DNA of 64,000 bases from Aedes albopictus. Lineage: Eukaryota; Arthropoda; Insecta; Diptera; Culicidae. The notes beneath the pieces are model-generated. The model searched no databases. It was not told the DNA's origin and saw nothing but the letters and a program-made list of their open reading frames with translations. Position numbers and translations under genes: made by a program. Where the stretch lies: the NCBI RefSeq assembly GCF_035046485.1, contig NC_085137.1, positions 503,398,536-503,462,535 of the forward strand, given 5' to 3'. Positions 10,445 to 20,359 of the stretch are shown here, piece by piece; the first letter of the stretch is position 1, and every line of letters begins with the position of its first letter.

Positions 10445-11131
10445 TACATGCTCTAAGTATGTTGCTCGACCATCATAAACTTGAAGATCGTGTTTATTAT
10501 ACCAAAAAAACCTAGATTACCAAACAGTGTTTTAGATGTCCATAGAAAAATAATATTTCATAAAACAGATTCATCTTTGGCCTAGCTCAACATTAGAAAA
10601 CATTTAAGTTTTCAGTGAAAATCAAAATGGAAGGTCTTAAGCACATCAGTAGAATCTATTTCTTTGTTTAGCATGGCAACATGTTTAGATATTTGTGAAA
10701 ATAAAATGTCATAATTTAAGTGCTATATGACGTAGAGGAAAAACGACCCCGAAATTCAAATTAATGAAACAAAAAATGACCACAAAAGACCTCTCTGAAT
10801 TTTTTACCGTGGTATCCGCTGAATACTGAATTCGACTCCAGCTGCTTTTATTTGCTAATTTGTTAGTAATCGAACTTTTTCCGAGTGTTGTTTTTATTGT
10901 CAAAATCGAAGATACTCGAAGATACAAGTGTTCTTTTCTGATCCATTCAAACGAAAAATGCATCAGTTCATATTTTTCCCTCGTTTTCTTATGAAACTGC
11001 TGATTTCTACTAAGAATTGGAGGGTAAACTTCAACGATTTCTCCAGATTTTAAGTATGTAACTGGACAAGAAATGGCCAAACGCACGACTTTCAAGAAAC
11101 AAAATGTTCGGTGAGAATAAAGTTTGGTGAA
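10445..11131. other. intronic sequence, no supported gene
   Basis: AT-rich. The minus strand has a 128-codon open frame (10709-11095, starting MKVVRLAISCPVTYLKSG) without recognisable domain, splice sites or coding-like composition. I treat it as chance. Confidence 0.5.
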
Positions 11132-11144
11132 TAAGTCATTCTTG

Positions 11145-11562
11145 GCCGGGGTCCATGGCGTAGTTGGTCACACGTTTGCATCATATGCGGATGGTCATGG
11201 GTTTGATTCCCAGCCCCGGCAATTGCAATTTTTCGTCAGTAGCTCTTCACCGAGAGCGGCTGACACTGACCCTCTTCTGAGCCCCATGGCTCAAACGGAC
11301 CTGGATACCTGGACATCGACGAATTGCTACTCATAATGGACCCCCAATCGGACTGGAAAGGAGCAACGGCCACCTATCATCCTTGTGCTCATCATTCTAC
11401 CATGTAGAGTAGAAAAGTGAAAGCAGCAGAAAGGCAACCAGTTCAATAAAATATAATAGAATACATCTAGGCTCTGTACAATACTGTAGGTACAGCTGTC
11501 AATTGAAGTCGCTCACGTAGTGCCCTAGTGGACAATAGAGCTGTAAAATTAGGTTAAGCGAT
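11145..11562 (+). mobile_element. tRNA-derived SINE, full copy with 13-bp target duplication
   Basis: Starts GCCGGGGTCCATGGCGTAGTT (A box TGGCGTAGTTGG) and has the B box GGTTTGATTCC about 50 bases on, then a body ending in AT-rich sequence. Direct repeats TAAGTCATTCTTG at 11132-11144 and 11563-11575 define a 418-bp insertion, the signature of LINE-driven retroposition. The tRNA part is degenerate and cannot fold into a normal tRNA. The same family is present, truncated, at 3676-3838. Confidence 0.88.
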
Positions 11563-11575
11563 TAAGTCATTCTTG

Positions 11576-11867
11576 CAATTACCTTTTTATTACGATTTAT
11601 ATGTTTATACAGTTGCCTAAACTGCATCCGAGAAAAAAAAACATCAAGATTTAAATAAATTGCAGCTTAAGGCACTTAAGCGATTATTAATTATACATAG
11701 GACATTTATGCAAATTGTAACTTTTATCAAGTTTGTTAACTTCACCGAAGACACTATTGAGAAAAAATGTATGGTACGTTAGTTATGATTTTTGTCCTGC
11801 AGTTCCATACATTCGCAGCACTGTGCGGTGGCGCCTTAGTGGGCTTTTTTATAACTCGAGTCGATTT
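11576..11867. other. intronic sequence, nothing recognised
   Basis: AT-rich sequence between the SINE and the minisatellite. No frame or repeat structure was seen. Confidence 0.5.
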
Positions 11868-12840
11868 AATCGATTCGCCTGCTCCAGAAATTCCTCCAGG
11901 TTTTCCCCCGGAAATTTCTCCAAGAAATCCACAGAAAATGCTTCCTGGAATTCAATAGGAATTCTTCCAGAAATTCCTCCGAAAATTTCTCTAGGGATTG
12001 CTTCGGAGATTCTTCCATGAAATCCTCCGGAAATTCCTCCAGGAATTTCTCCAGAAATGCCTCCATGGAGTCCATAGGAAATTCCTCCATGAATTCCTCC
12101 AGAAATTCATCAAGATGTTCCTCTGGGAATTCCTCCGGCATTTCCTCCGTGAATCATTCAGGGAGTTACTCCGCAAGTTTCTCCAGGAGTTCGTCCAAGA
12201 GTTCCTCCAGAAATTCCTTCATGGATTTCTCCATCGATCCCATCGGAAATTTCTCCACGAATTGCTCCAGAAATTCATCAAGAAGTTCTTCTTGGAATTC
12301 CTCCGGGATTTTCTCTTGAAATTCTTCCGAAAATCACTCAGGGAGTTTCTCCAGGAGTTTCTTAAATGCATTTTAGAGAGGTCCTCTGGGAGTTCCTCTA
12401 GGCATTCCTCCGGAAATTTCTTTATGATTTCATCCAAAAATTCCCCCAGGAATTCCTCAGCAAAATTCTCCACGGATCCCTCCAGGAATTCCTCCAGGAA
12501 TTCCTTCGAGAACTCTTACAGAAATTCTTCCGGAAACTCCTACAAGATCTGCTTCGGAAATTCCTCCAGGGATTCCTCCGAAAATTCCTCCAAAAATTCC
12601 TCGGGAAATTCCTCCAAGAATTCTTCCGGAAATTCTTCGAAGAATTCCTCTGAAATTTCTTCCCGGAATTCCTCAAGAAATTTCTCCAAGGATTCCTCCG
12701 GAAATTCCTCCAGAAATTCCTCCAGGATTTGCTCCGAAAATTCCTCTAGGATTTCCTCCGAGAATTACTCAAGGAGTTTCTCCGGGAGGAATCTCCTGAA
12801 TGAATTCTGGAGGGATTTTTTTGGAGAATTTGTGGAATTC
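11868..12840. repeat. 12-bp minisatellite, best-phased block
   Basis: Degenerate tandem units of exactly 12 bases, consensus about RGRAATTCCTCC (for example GGAAATTCCTCC then AGGAATTTCTCC then AGAAATGCCTCC). Because 12 is a multiple of 3, all frames on both strands stay largely free of stops. This produces a 331-codon plus-strand frame (11998-12993, repeating EFLQ-like tetrapeptides), an NSSR-type frame and minus-strand frames. Those frames are a by-product of the repeat; no gene is implied. Confidence 0.88.
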
Positions 12841-13089
12841 CTTGAGAAATCTCTGGAAGGCATTTCTGGAAGCATTCTAAGAATGGATTCCCAGCAGTAT
12901 CAGTTCCAGGTCCAAAGCATTAATATTCGGATAGCAATCAATTGTTCCGTTTGCGGTTATGATCGTTGCGACCTTTCTGGGCGTTGGTTTTAAATGCTCG
13001 TATCACTACTACTGAGTCACGTGAAATTCCGGTCGACTCGATTTATAACTCGTTAGCCCCCTTAATTTTCTGCAATTATTACAGGAACA

Positions 13090-13990
13090 CTTTTATGAGT
13101 TCGGTAAGAATTCCTCCAAATATACCTACAGGAATTCCTTTAGAATGTCCTCCAAGATTTTTTTTTTTTATTTTCCTAGATTTTTTCTAGACATGTTTAC
13201 AGACCAGATATTTTTCCAACCATTCATTCGAAAAGACAATTCCTGCAGAAATTCCAGTTCCTCTAGGGATTTCTTTAGAAGTATCAACAAAGATTCCTCC
13301 AGTGCTTTTTCAGAAATTCTTCAAGAGATTCTCGGAAGGAATTTTTCAAAGCTTCCTCAAGGTATTCGTCCCAAAGATCATCTAGAGATTTCTTCAGAAA
13401 ATCAGTTTTGTTGTTGATGATTAACCTGGGCTTGTTAGGGGAATATCTGTAAATAAAAAGAAAATCGCGTTAAGTACTGTTCCTTTGAATTCCACTAAGA
13501 ATTTGCATCCTTTGACATATACGTATTTCGACCTCAACTGTAAGGTCGTCTTCAGTGTCTTGTACTTGACTCGACTTTGAATTCCACTCAAAGGAACAGT
13601 ACCTAACGCGATTTTCTTTTTATTTAGTTTTGTTGTGTTTTTTTTTGAAGTTTTTGTTGGGGATTCTAGATAAGTTTTTTCAGGAATTTCTTTATACATA
13701 TTTTTGGAGTTCCTCTGAGAATCCTTTCAGGCGTCTCTGAAGAAATTTCTCTCGAAAATTCTCAAGAGATTCTTCTACAAGTTCCTCTTGAGGGTTTCCC
13801 ACAAGTTTCTCAGATATTCATCCACGGATTGGATCATAAACATCTCTTGGAATTTACTGAGACATTGCTTCAGGGATTGTTATAGATTTCTTTCTATAGG
13901 ACCTTTCAGAAATTCCTCCAGAGATGCCTTCAGGAATTCCTTCAGAAATCATTCCAGGATTTTTTTTTTGTATTTCTCCAGCAATATCTG
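13090..13990. repeat. 12-bp minisatellite, degenerate, interrupted by an inverted repeat
   Basis: More diverged copies of the same unit, with poly-T interruptions. The inverted repeat at 13450-13626 splits the block. Confidence 0.7.
13450..13626. mobile_element. short foldback element
   Basis: Arms beginning TAAATAAAAAGAAAATCGCG are repeated inverted at 13595-13626, and GTACTGTTCCTTTGA is also shared inverted. The central part (CGACCTCAACTGTAAGGTCG) is itself palindromic. No coding capacity. The family is not assigned. Confidence 0.7.
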
Positions 13991-14020
13991 ACACTTTGAC
14001 ACATTCAACGCGTAACGTTT

Positions 14021-14379
14021 TACGCGAGAATCATACTTTTGCTTTCAAAAACCGTTATGTTGTTAAATTCATACCAATCAGCATAAAAAAGATCAAATTT
14101 TAACAGAAGATTTAATTAAACCTTTCTGCTTTCTAATTGGAAATTTGGTCCTTTTTAATTCCAAAAAATCAAGAAACACTGACTTATCGCAAAGAAAGTT
14201 GCTACTTTCTCGAAACAGCCTTCAAAGTTTTAAGGACAATCTCAAAAATATAAGTAATTATCTTCGTTTTGGTACAAGTAGAATCAAAATCGACGACGAG
14301 AGCTAGTGAATATTGCCAAATAAAGTTCCAAAACCCTGATGTAGAAGTGCGTGGAATGTGTCATTTCAGAAAGCTCTTC
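14021..14379. other. intronic sequence, nothing recognised
   Basis: AT-rich sequence between minisatellite blocks. A minus-strand frame of 88 codons (14284-14550) overlaps repeat-derived sequence and is not supported as a gene. Confidence 0.5.
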
Positions 14380-14960
14380 CTGGTATAACTGCAGAGCGTT
14401 CTCCAGTTTTCCACGAATTCCTTCAGAGATTCCTTCTAAACATTGAATATCTGTCAATTTCCTGATTTTGCTTTGGCTGACTAAGCCATGTGGGAAAGCA
14501 TTTTCAGCAGTGTATTGAATTTGTTTTGAAACTTGTATCAAATCCTTCAAGTATTCTTCAAGATTTGTTGGGTTTCCTCCAAAAGTTCCTCTAGGGATAA
14601 CTTCAGAAATTGCTTCGGGGGTTTTTGTTCACTAGTGCCTTTAGAAATTTTGAACTGAATTACTTTAAGATCTTCTACAGAAATATCTCCAGCAGTTCTT
14701 CCAACGTGTTTTTCAGAACATTCTAAGGAATCCCTTCAGGTTTTTTTAGGAATGTATTCAAGAGCTTCCTGAACTCCTTCGTCTGCAAATTCTGCACGGA
14801 TTACTGCAGTTTTTTTAAGAGATCCTTTCAGAACACTAAGGTTTACTTCATAAATTTCGCATTTTTTTAAAAAATTCAACATAAATTTTTCCTTGAGGTC
14901 CTCTAAAAGAGAAACTCTTCTAGGAATTCCATCAGATCCATCTCAAGCCACTCCTCCAAG
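14380..14960. repeat. 12-bp minisatellite, degenerate block
   Basis: Scattered AATTCCTCC-type units with many substitutions, in the same orientation as the 12-kb block. Confidence 0.6.
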
Positions 14961-15114
14961 AACTACTCCAAATGCTAATGGAATCTCAAACGTTACCTCC
15001 AGGGATTCATTTGGCATTTGCTTCAGGGAACCCTTGACAAATTTCTTTGGTTTTTTTTTCTGTGTACACTCAATTTTGTTTTTACACGACTTTTCTACAC
15101 GATTTTATTTTGCT

Positions 15115-15205
15115 CGACTTTTTTTACGCAATTTTTTAGAAGTCACGCAACTTTTTTACGCGATTTTTTAGAAGTCACGCAACTTTTTTACGCGATTTTG
15201 GCCAT
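15115..15205. repeat. 32-bp tandem repeat, about 2.5 copies
   Basis: The unit TTTTTTACGCGATTTTTTAG followed by AAGTCACGCAAC repeats with a 32-base period. Confidence 0.75.
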
Positions 15206-15229
15206 TTGCGAAGGGCAAATCGTGTAAAA

Positions 15230-15860
15230 AAAATCCTTTGGATACTTCTGTAAAATTCATGAAGGAATATTTGAAAGAATTCCTAGAAGAATCTATGAAG
15301 GAATGCCATGAGCCACAGGACAACTCTTAAAATTTTTGCAAAACCGCTGATAAAGTGATGAAATGATTCCTGAAAGAATCTTTGGAAGAATTTTTGAAAG
15401 GATCACTGAAAAATTTCTTAAAAAGTCTGTAGATGAATTCATGGAGATTGAAACCCGTGGAACAATTTCATTAAAAAAATCCTTGTTGACATCCATGGAG
15501 ACATCTTTAAACTACTGATATTTCTGACGAAATTCTGACGAAATTCATGAATCTATGGTGTAATTTCTGAAAAAAATACTCGGAGGAAATTTTGAATTAT
15601 TCTTCTGTCTAATTTCTGTAGAATTATTCTATATTCTTGAAAGTATCCCTGGAGGAATTTATGAAAGTATCTCAGTGAAATTCCTGATGGAATGCAAGAA
15701 GAATCTGATATTTTTGAAGGAATCACTGGAAATACTTTGAGAAACTCTTGGTGGATTTTCTTTAAAAATTCATTAAAAATATTGAGAAGAATTTCTAGAG
15801 AAATCCGTTAACTTAAATCCATGGAGGATTTTCTAGAGGAATTCCCGGAGGAATTGGCTT
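15230..15860. repeat. 12-bp minisatellite, reverse orientation
   Basis: Degenerate GGAGGAATT/GAAGGAATT units, so the orientation is inverted relative to 11868-12840. Confidence 0.6.
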
Positions 15861-16219
15861 CTTTAACGGTGTTGAGATAATTCGATATTCTGAATCTGCA
15901 TGTCAAACTGAGCCGAAATCCAAATTTTCATGAATTTTGGTGCCCGGGAACCTATTTAAAAATCAATTTGAAGTTTGTATGGGAGCGATTTGTCGAATCA
16001 CCCCTCGTCGCAGTTTGTACTGGGCGGAGCTGTCAAACAGTCGTCCAGCTGTCAAAATGTGATTTCTAAAAATCTATTTGAAATTGATTTAAGGTGCCAA
16101 AATAAAGTTCTAAAAATCTGAAAAAAATCATAGTGGCTCAGAAAAAGGTGCTCTTTCGTATAAAATCAAAAAATCGATATATTTTTCAAAATTTAAAAAC
16201 CCAATTCGCGAATTAAAAT
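15861..16219. other. intronic sequence, nothing recognised
   Basis: Includes CATTTGAAATTGATTTAAGG-like AT-rich sequence and a moderately GC-rich patch near 16010. No gene or terminal repeats were found. Confidence 0.45.
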
Positions 16220-17170
16220 CGAAAAAAAAATCTTGAATGAACGTCTGGAGAAATATTTAAATTTGAATAAAGATTCCTAGAAAAATCCCATGAGAAAATT
16301 CCAAAGTTATTTGTGTAGCTCTTTCTTGGGGGTAATATCTGGAGAAACTTCTGAATTTCCTAAAGACTTCAAGTTAATATTTCTAAAGGTATTGTTAAAA
16401 AAAATCCTGGAGGAAATTCTGAGGAAATACATGGAGGAATACCCGGAGGAGCTCTTGCAGGAATCTCTGTACGAATTGCTGCAGGAATCTCTGGAATACC
16501 TACTCAAATAAGTGCTGGAATCACTTTTATTGAAAATCGTACATGACTTTCGTGAGTAATTCCTGGAGATTTTTCGCGAGAATTTCCTTTCTGAAAGATC
16601 CCCTGATAAGATTTCTTATAAAATATGTAGGATTTTCTGGATTTCGTGGATTCCTAAAGCAATTCTGAAAAAAATCTGAAGAAATATATGTACGTAGGCA
16701 TGAAGGTTGGCCTAAAGAAATGTATTGAATCCATGAATAATTTTTTGAATGAACCAATGGAGGAATTACTGAAAGAATTCTTGGATTACTTTATGATTGA
16801 ATTATTTCCCTCCTCACGCTCTGAAGAAAGATGAGTATTTAGCAAAGTGTGACAGCCATACAGAAATGTCAGAGGTCTTATAAAAAAGTGTACCGTAGGG
16901 GGGAAGGGTTGAAAACGGACAAATTGTGCCTGACGTAACTTATGATCTTTTGAAGGAATGAATGGAATATTTTTAGAATGAATCCGTAGAAGATTCTCTA
17001 TAGAAATACTTTTTGAAATTTATGGAGGGATATCTAGAGATTCTATTTTTTAAAGAATTTGCCGAGGTAATGGTAAGGAAGTTGCCAAGAATATCAACGA
17101 AAATCCTCTAACAATCTCTTACGAAAATGGTAATAAAAATCTTCCAAGAGATATGCCAAGAATATGTAAG
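16220..17170. repeat. 12-bp minisatellite, reverse orientation, degenerate
   Basis: GGAGGAATAC/CTGGAGGAAATT-type units with many indels. It ends about 115 bases before the Sec14 exon. Confidence 0.6.
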
Positions 17171-17285
17171 ATAATGTGTTTGCAGATCTCATCTGAATAC
17201 ACACTGCACTAATGTAGATAAAAAAATAGCGTCTTGACTTATATTCCTACAATCTGTTTTATAACATTGCACTTCTCATTTCCAG

Positions 17286-17872
17286 GTGGTCGCTCCAAAG
17301 ACGGCTGTCCGCTGATAACCTTCCCGGACTACAACAACTTTCACAATCTGTCCGATCTAGATTACCAAAAATTAGTGCTATACCTCACCTCGGTTCCGTC
17401 CCTCTCGGAGGCAGACCTGGGCTTCAATCTCATCATAGACCGACGGAAAGACCGCTGGGCGGCGGTCAAAGCCGTCCTACTGAAAATCTCCATCTATTTC
17501 CCTGCCATGGTACACTTCGTGTACGTCCTGCGTCCTTCCGGTTTCCTGCAGAAGGCCATCTCCGAGGTTAGCAACAAATTTTTCAAGGACGAGTTCCGGT
17601 TTCGGGTGGTGGTCTGTGCCACCCTGGAAGACCTGCACGAGTACATCTCGCGAACCCAGCTGACCGGAGAGCTGGGGGGTGATTTGGTGTACTCCCATCA
17701 CGACTGGATCCAGCAGCGAATTTCGCTGGAAAAGTTCTCCGGTTTGACGAACATGATCTCGTGCAACCTGGACGCATTTATGAAGATGATCCACGAGATG
17801 GAGTTCCCCAATTCGGTGGATGCCACCGAGAAGCTGATTGAGGAACAGGGCGGTCAGTATGAGAAGCTGAAG
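17286..17872 (+). CDS. MCF2L: DBS/MCF2L-like Rho GEF, exon encoding the Sec14 (CRAL-TRIO-like) domain
   Basis: Acceptor CTCATTTCCAG before 17286 and donor GTTAGT at 17873; it enters in phase 1 and leaves in phase 0. It encodes 195 full codons beginning GGRSKDGCPLITFPDY, with LIIDRRKDRW, the hydrophobic helix AAVKAVLLKISIYFPAMV, VYVLRPSGFLQKAISEV, LTGELGGDLVYSH and the C-terminal helix ending LEEQGGQYEKLK. Order, spacing and motifs match the Sec14 domain of DBS/MCF2L proteins, which binds phosphoinositides and restrains exchange activity. GC content is far above that of the flanking intron. Trio and MCF2 have related domains, but the close correspondence continues into the following spectrin exons. 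Confidence 0.96.
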
Positions 17873-17929
17873 GTTAGTTTGATGAGGTGATGTTGGAGGG
17901 AATGAAAACTAATGGAGGATTACTTTTAG

Positions 17930-18045
17930 GAGGACATTATGGCCGCCGGTCGGCACGGGGAAGTCCTGCTGGAGGAGATGCGCACCAAAAAGGAAACCGA
18001 CAAGGAAACGGTCGAACGGTTCGGTAACATTAGCTCCATCGAAAG
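17930..18045 (+). CDS. MCF2L: DBS/MCF2L-like Rho GEF, short exon: linker helix after Sec14
   Basis: A 57-base intron (17873-17929) ends TTACTTTTAG. The 116-base exon starts in phase 0 and reads EDIMAAGRHGEVLLEEMRTK, then KETDKETVERFGNISSIE, with AG left over at the donor GTATGT (18046). It corresponds to the charged helical linker between the Sec14 domain and the spectrin repeat in the family. The leftover AG plus the first base A of the 27755 exon restores an Arg codon, giving IERLLVQLEE. Confidence 0.92.
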
Positions 18046-18372
18046 GTATGTTGAATTAGTTCCACAGAACTGTGTTAGGCTTAGCTGTTAGGCTCGAACA
18101 AACACTAACCTCAATATGGAATGCTATCTGTTTCTGTCCCTAACTTTCGTTCCGTTACAACTACCTGAGGAGAATGAATGTTTCCTTTCTTTTGTTTTGT
18201 AACAGAAATTTTTCATCTAGATTGGTTCAAATGTTAAAGGATGACTCAAGCTGAATCCGCATTTTTTATGATAAACGAAGATAAAAACATCAGCTTGACT
18301 CATCCGGCCTAACCTAGCTTTAAGGTTTAGTTTCTAGTGTTTAATTTGCCTTGCACTGGTTTTTGTACCCAG

Positions 18373-18445
18373 AAAATACGACAAATCGGATGCCTCATTG
18401 ATTAACATGACTAACAAGCTCGTGCGTGAGCTCGTTTTGGATTAA
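18373..18445 (+). CDS. possible alternative 3'-terminal exon of the Rho GEF gene
   Basis: A good acceptor (GGTTTTTGTACCCAG) precedes 18373. Joined to the donor at 18046, the AG leftover plus A gives Arg and continues KYDKSDASLINMTNKLVREL and VLD to a TAA at 18443. This would make a Sec14-only isoform lacking the spectrin and DH-PH modules. No vertebrate counterpart comes to mind and no canonical AATAAA follows closely, so a chance 24-codon frame is quite possible. Confidence 0.3.
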
Positions 18446-18939
18446 AGCAACGAAAAGCAGTCGCGTGACCGTGTATTCATATCGTATTTTGCTGTAGTTT
18501 GCGTGTAAAGTTTTGCTTAGTTTTTTTTTTCCGATACTTGTTGCTATTGCTGATTCTTGATAGATGATATCGTTTGATGCTTGTGGCTTCCAAATTCAAT
18601 GTTAGTTCCGTCATATAATCAGATATTACCTCATTGAAAAACCATACATTTCCTTTAAGTGTTTTAATTTAAAAATATAATTATCAAACAAGCTATGTTA
18701 AAACTGAAGAAACGAGTGCAATGATTTTTCAATTCATTTTATTGAACTCTTTTGATGCAGTGTGGGTAACATGTTGCGTCAGAGTCATGCAACAAACACG
18801 CTCAAAAATTTACTGCATGCATGAGTGGAATCATCAGGTCGGTATGATACGTTGGTATGATCAGAAGGCCGGCTCCAGAGGCACGTTATCCTCCATTTGG
18901 GACATTTGTGCCATCAAGAAGATAGAAATAAGAATCTGA
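18446..18939. other. intronic sequence, nothing recognised
   Basis: Start of the second long intron. AT-rich; no repeat family or frame was recognised. Confidence 0.5.
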
Positions 18940-20010
18940 AGGCTAAAAGTTCGAAAGCAGAAGCTGGTAGCGAGAAGCCAAAAGATAGAAGCTGAAAACT
19001 AGAAACTAAAATCTAGAAGGTATAAGCCAGAAGCAAAAGATCAGAAGCTACAACCTAGAAACACGATGATTTAATGTAAGATGATGGAAGCTAAAGGCTA
19101 GAAACGAGATGCAAGTAGCTAGGGGGATCAATAAACTAGTAGTTGGGATCTTAGAACGATAAGCAAAGAGTTAGAAGCCAGAAGCTAAAAGCTAGAAGCT
19201 AAAAGCTAGAAGCTAAAAACTATAAGCCTAAAGTCTAAAGCTAAAGGTTAAAAGTTAGAATCAAGAACCCTTAAACTAGGATAACAAAACGCTAGAAGTT
19301 TGAAGCGAGATGATATGAATTCACAGGGGATTTTTCGGATTTCATTCTATTGAGCGATTAAAACGAAAATATCTTTCATATGCCCGACGTTTCAATAGGC
19401 TATGCCATCTTTTTCAAGGGTTAATAATATTTTTTGTCTTTCTTCTGGAGGTTTGTTCATTGCGTGAAAACTTGTCAGCATAGGATGGTTCATCATGATG
19501 TTATGAATTTAGAGCGGAATGCTTGAAGTTACTAACCAGCTACATGTATCTATAAATTGAGTGGTAGACGCTAGAAGTTAGAAGCAGAAGCTTAAAACTC
19601 AACAAAAGATAGAAGTCAGAGGAAACTAGAAGATAAAAACTTAAAGCTGGACGAGAGATGTAGAAGGCAGATGCTGGAACCAGAAGCTAGAAACTAGACG
19701 TTAAAAGCTAGGATCAAAGAAGTTGGACGCCAGAAGCTAAAAGCCAGAAATTAGTAGCCAGAAGCTAGGAACTACATAGAAGCTAGAAGTTAGTAAGAGT
19801 TATAAGTTGAAAGCTACATGCTAGAAGCCAGAAAACAGATGCCAGAAGCTAGAAGCGAAAAGGTAGAATCGACAAGCAAGGAGCTGAATGCTGAGAGCTA
19901 GAATCTAGAAACTAGGTTTATTTTTTGGAAACTTGAAGGAAGATGTAGGAGTTTAGAGGCTGGAAAGGAGCTACAATTTAAAAGTGAAAAGCATGCTGTA
20001 AAACCCAGAA
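18940..20010. repeat. degenerate satellite, AGAAGCTAAAAGC-type units
   Basis: About 1 kb dominated by variants of GAAGCTAGAAGCTAAAAGC with a short period of 7-10 bases, broken near 19320-19560 by unique-looking sequence containing CCCGACGTTTCAATAGG. Confidence 0.8.
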
Positions 20011-20154
20011 TGAGTTTTTGCCAACATTTACTACCAAGGAATGTTGCAGTGAAAAACCTGTAATAATTTCTGATTCATTACTAGGAGAAAAAAATTTAGA
20101 TCTATTGAAATTTGTAGCTGATTTTTACAGGGGAAGAAATTAAGAAATCTAGGA

Positions 20155-20345
20155 AATTTAAAAAAAAAAGCAAGGACACCGTCTTTAGCCAGAGGCTGTA
20201 CAGACTGAACGAAACTAACACTAGACAACGGACACTACACACATTACAGCACCAGTGGATACGAGGAAGAAACATTTCTTGCGGAAAGTTGGCGTGGCAT
20301 GGCATGGTACGGTTTTAAGCTTGGTGGCGCTAACCGCACGGCCAC
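20155..20345 (-). mobile_element. tRNA-derived SINE (GGACACCGTCTT family), copy 1
   Basis: On the minus strand it starts with a tRNA-like head GGAGCCTCGTGGCCGTGCGG (A box TGGCCGTGCGG) and ends AAGACGGTGTCCTTGC followed by an A/T run. A second copy lies at 29097-29273 in the same orientation. It sits between two satellite blocks. Confidence 0.75.
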
Positions 20346-20359
20346 GAGGCTCCACAGCC

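Noticed and set aside
10709..11095. 128-codon minus-strand frame
   Set aside because: AT-rich composition, no recognised domain, no polyadenylation or splice context.
11998..12993. 331-codon frame resembling a Phe/Leu/Gln-rich repeat protein
   Set aside because: It is explained fully by the 12-bp minisatellite, which keeps frames open on both strands.
14284..14550. 88-codon minus-strand frame (MKDLIQVSKQIQYT...)
   Set aside because: Overlaps degenerate minisatellite units and has no family resemblance or splice sites.
17477..17794. Antisense frames opposite the Sec14 exon
   Set aside because: Shadow of the strongly supported plus-strand exon.
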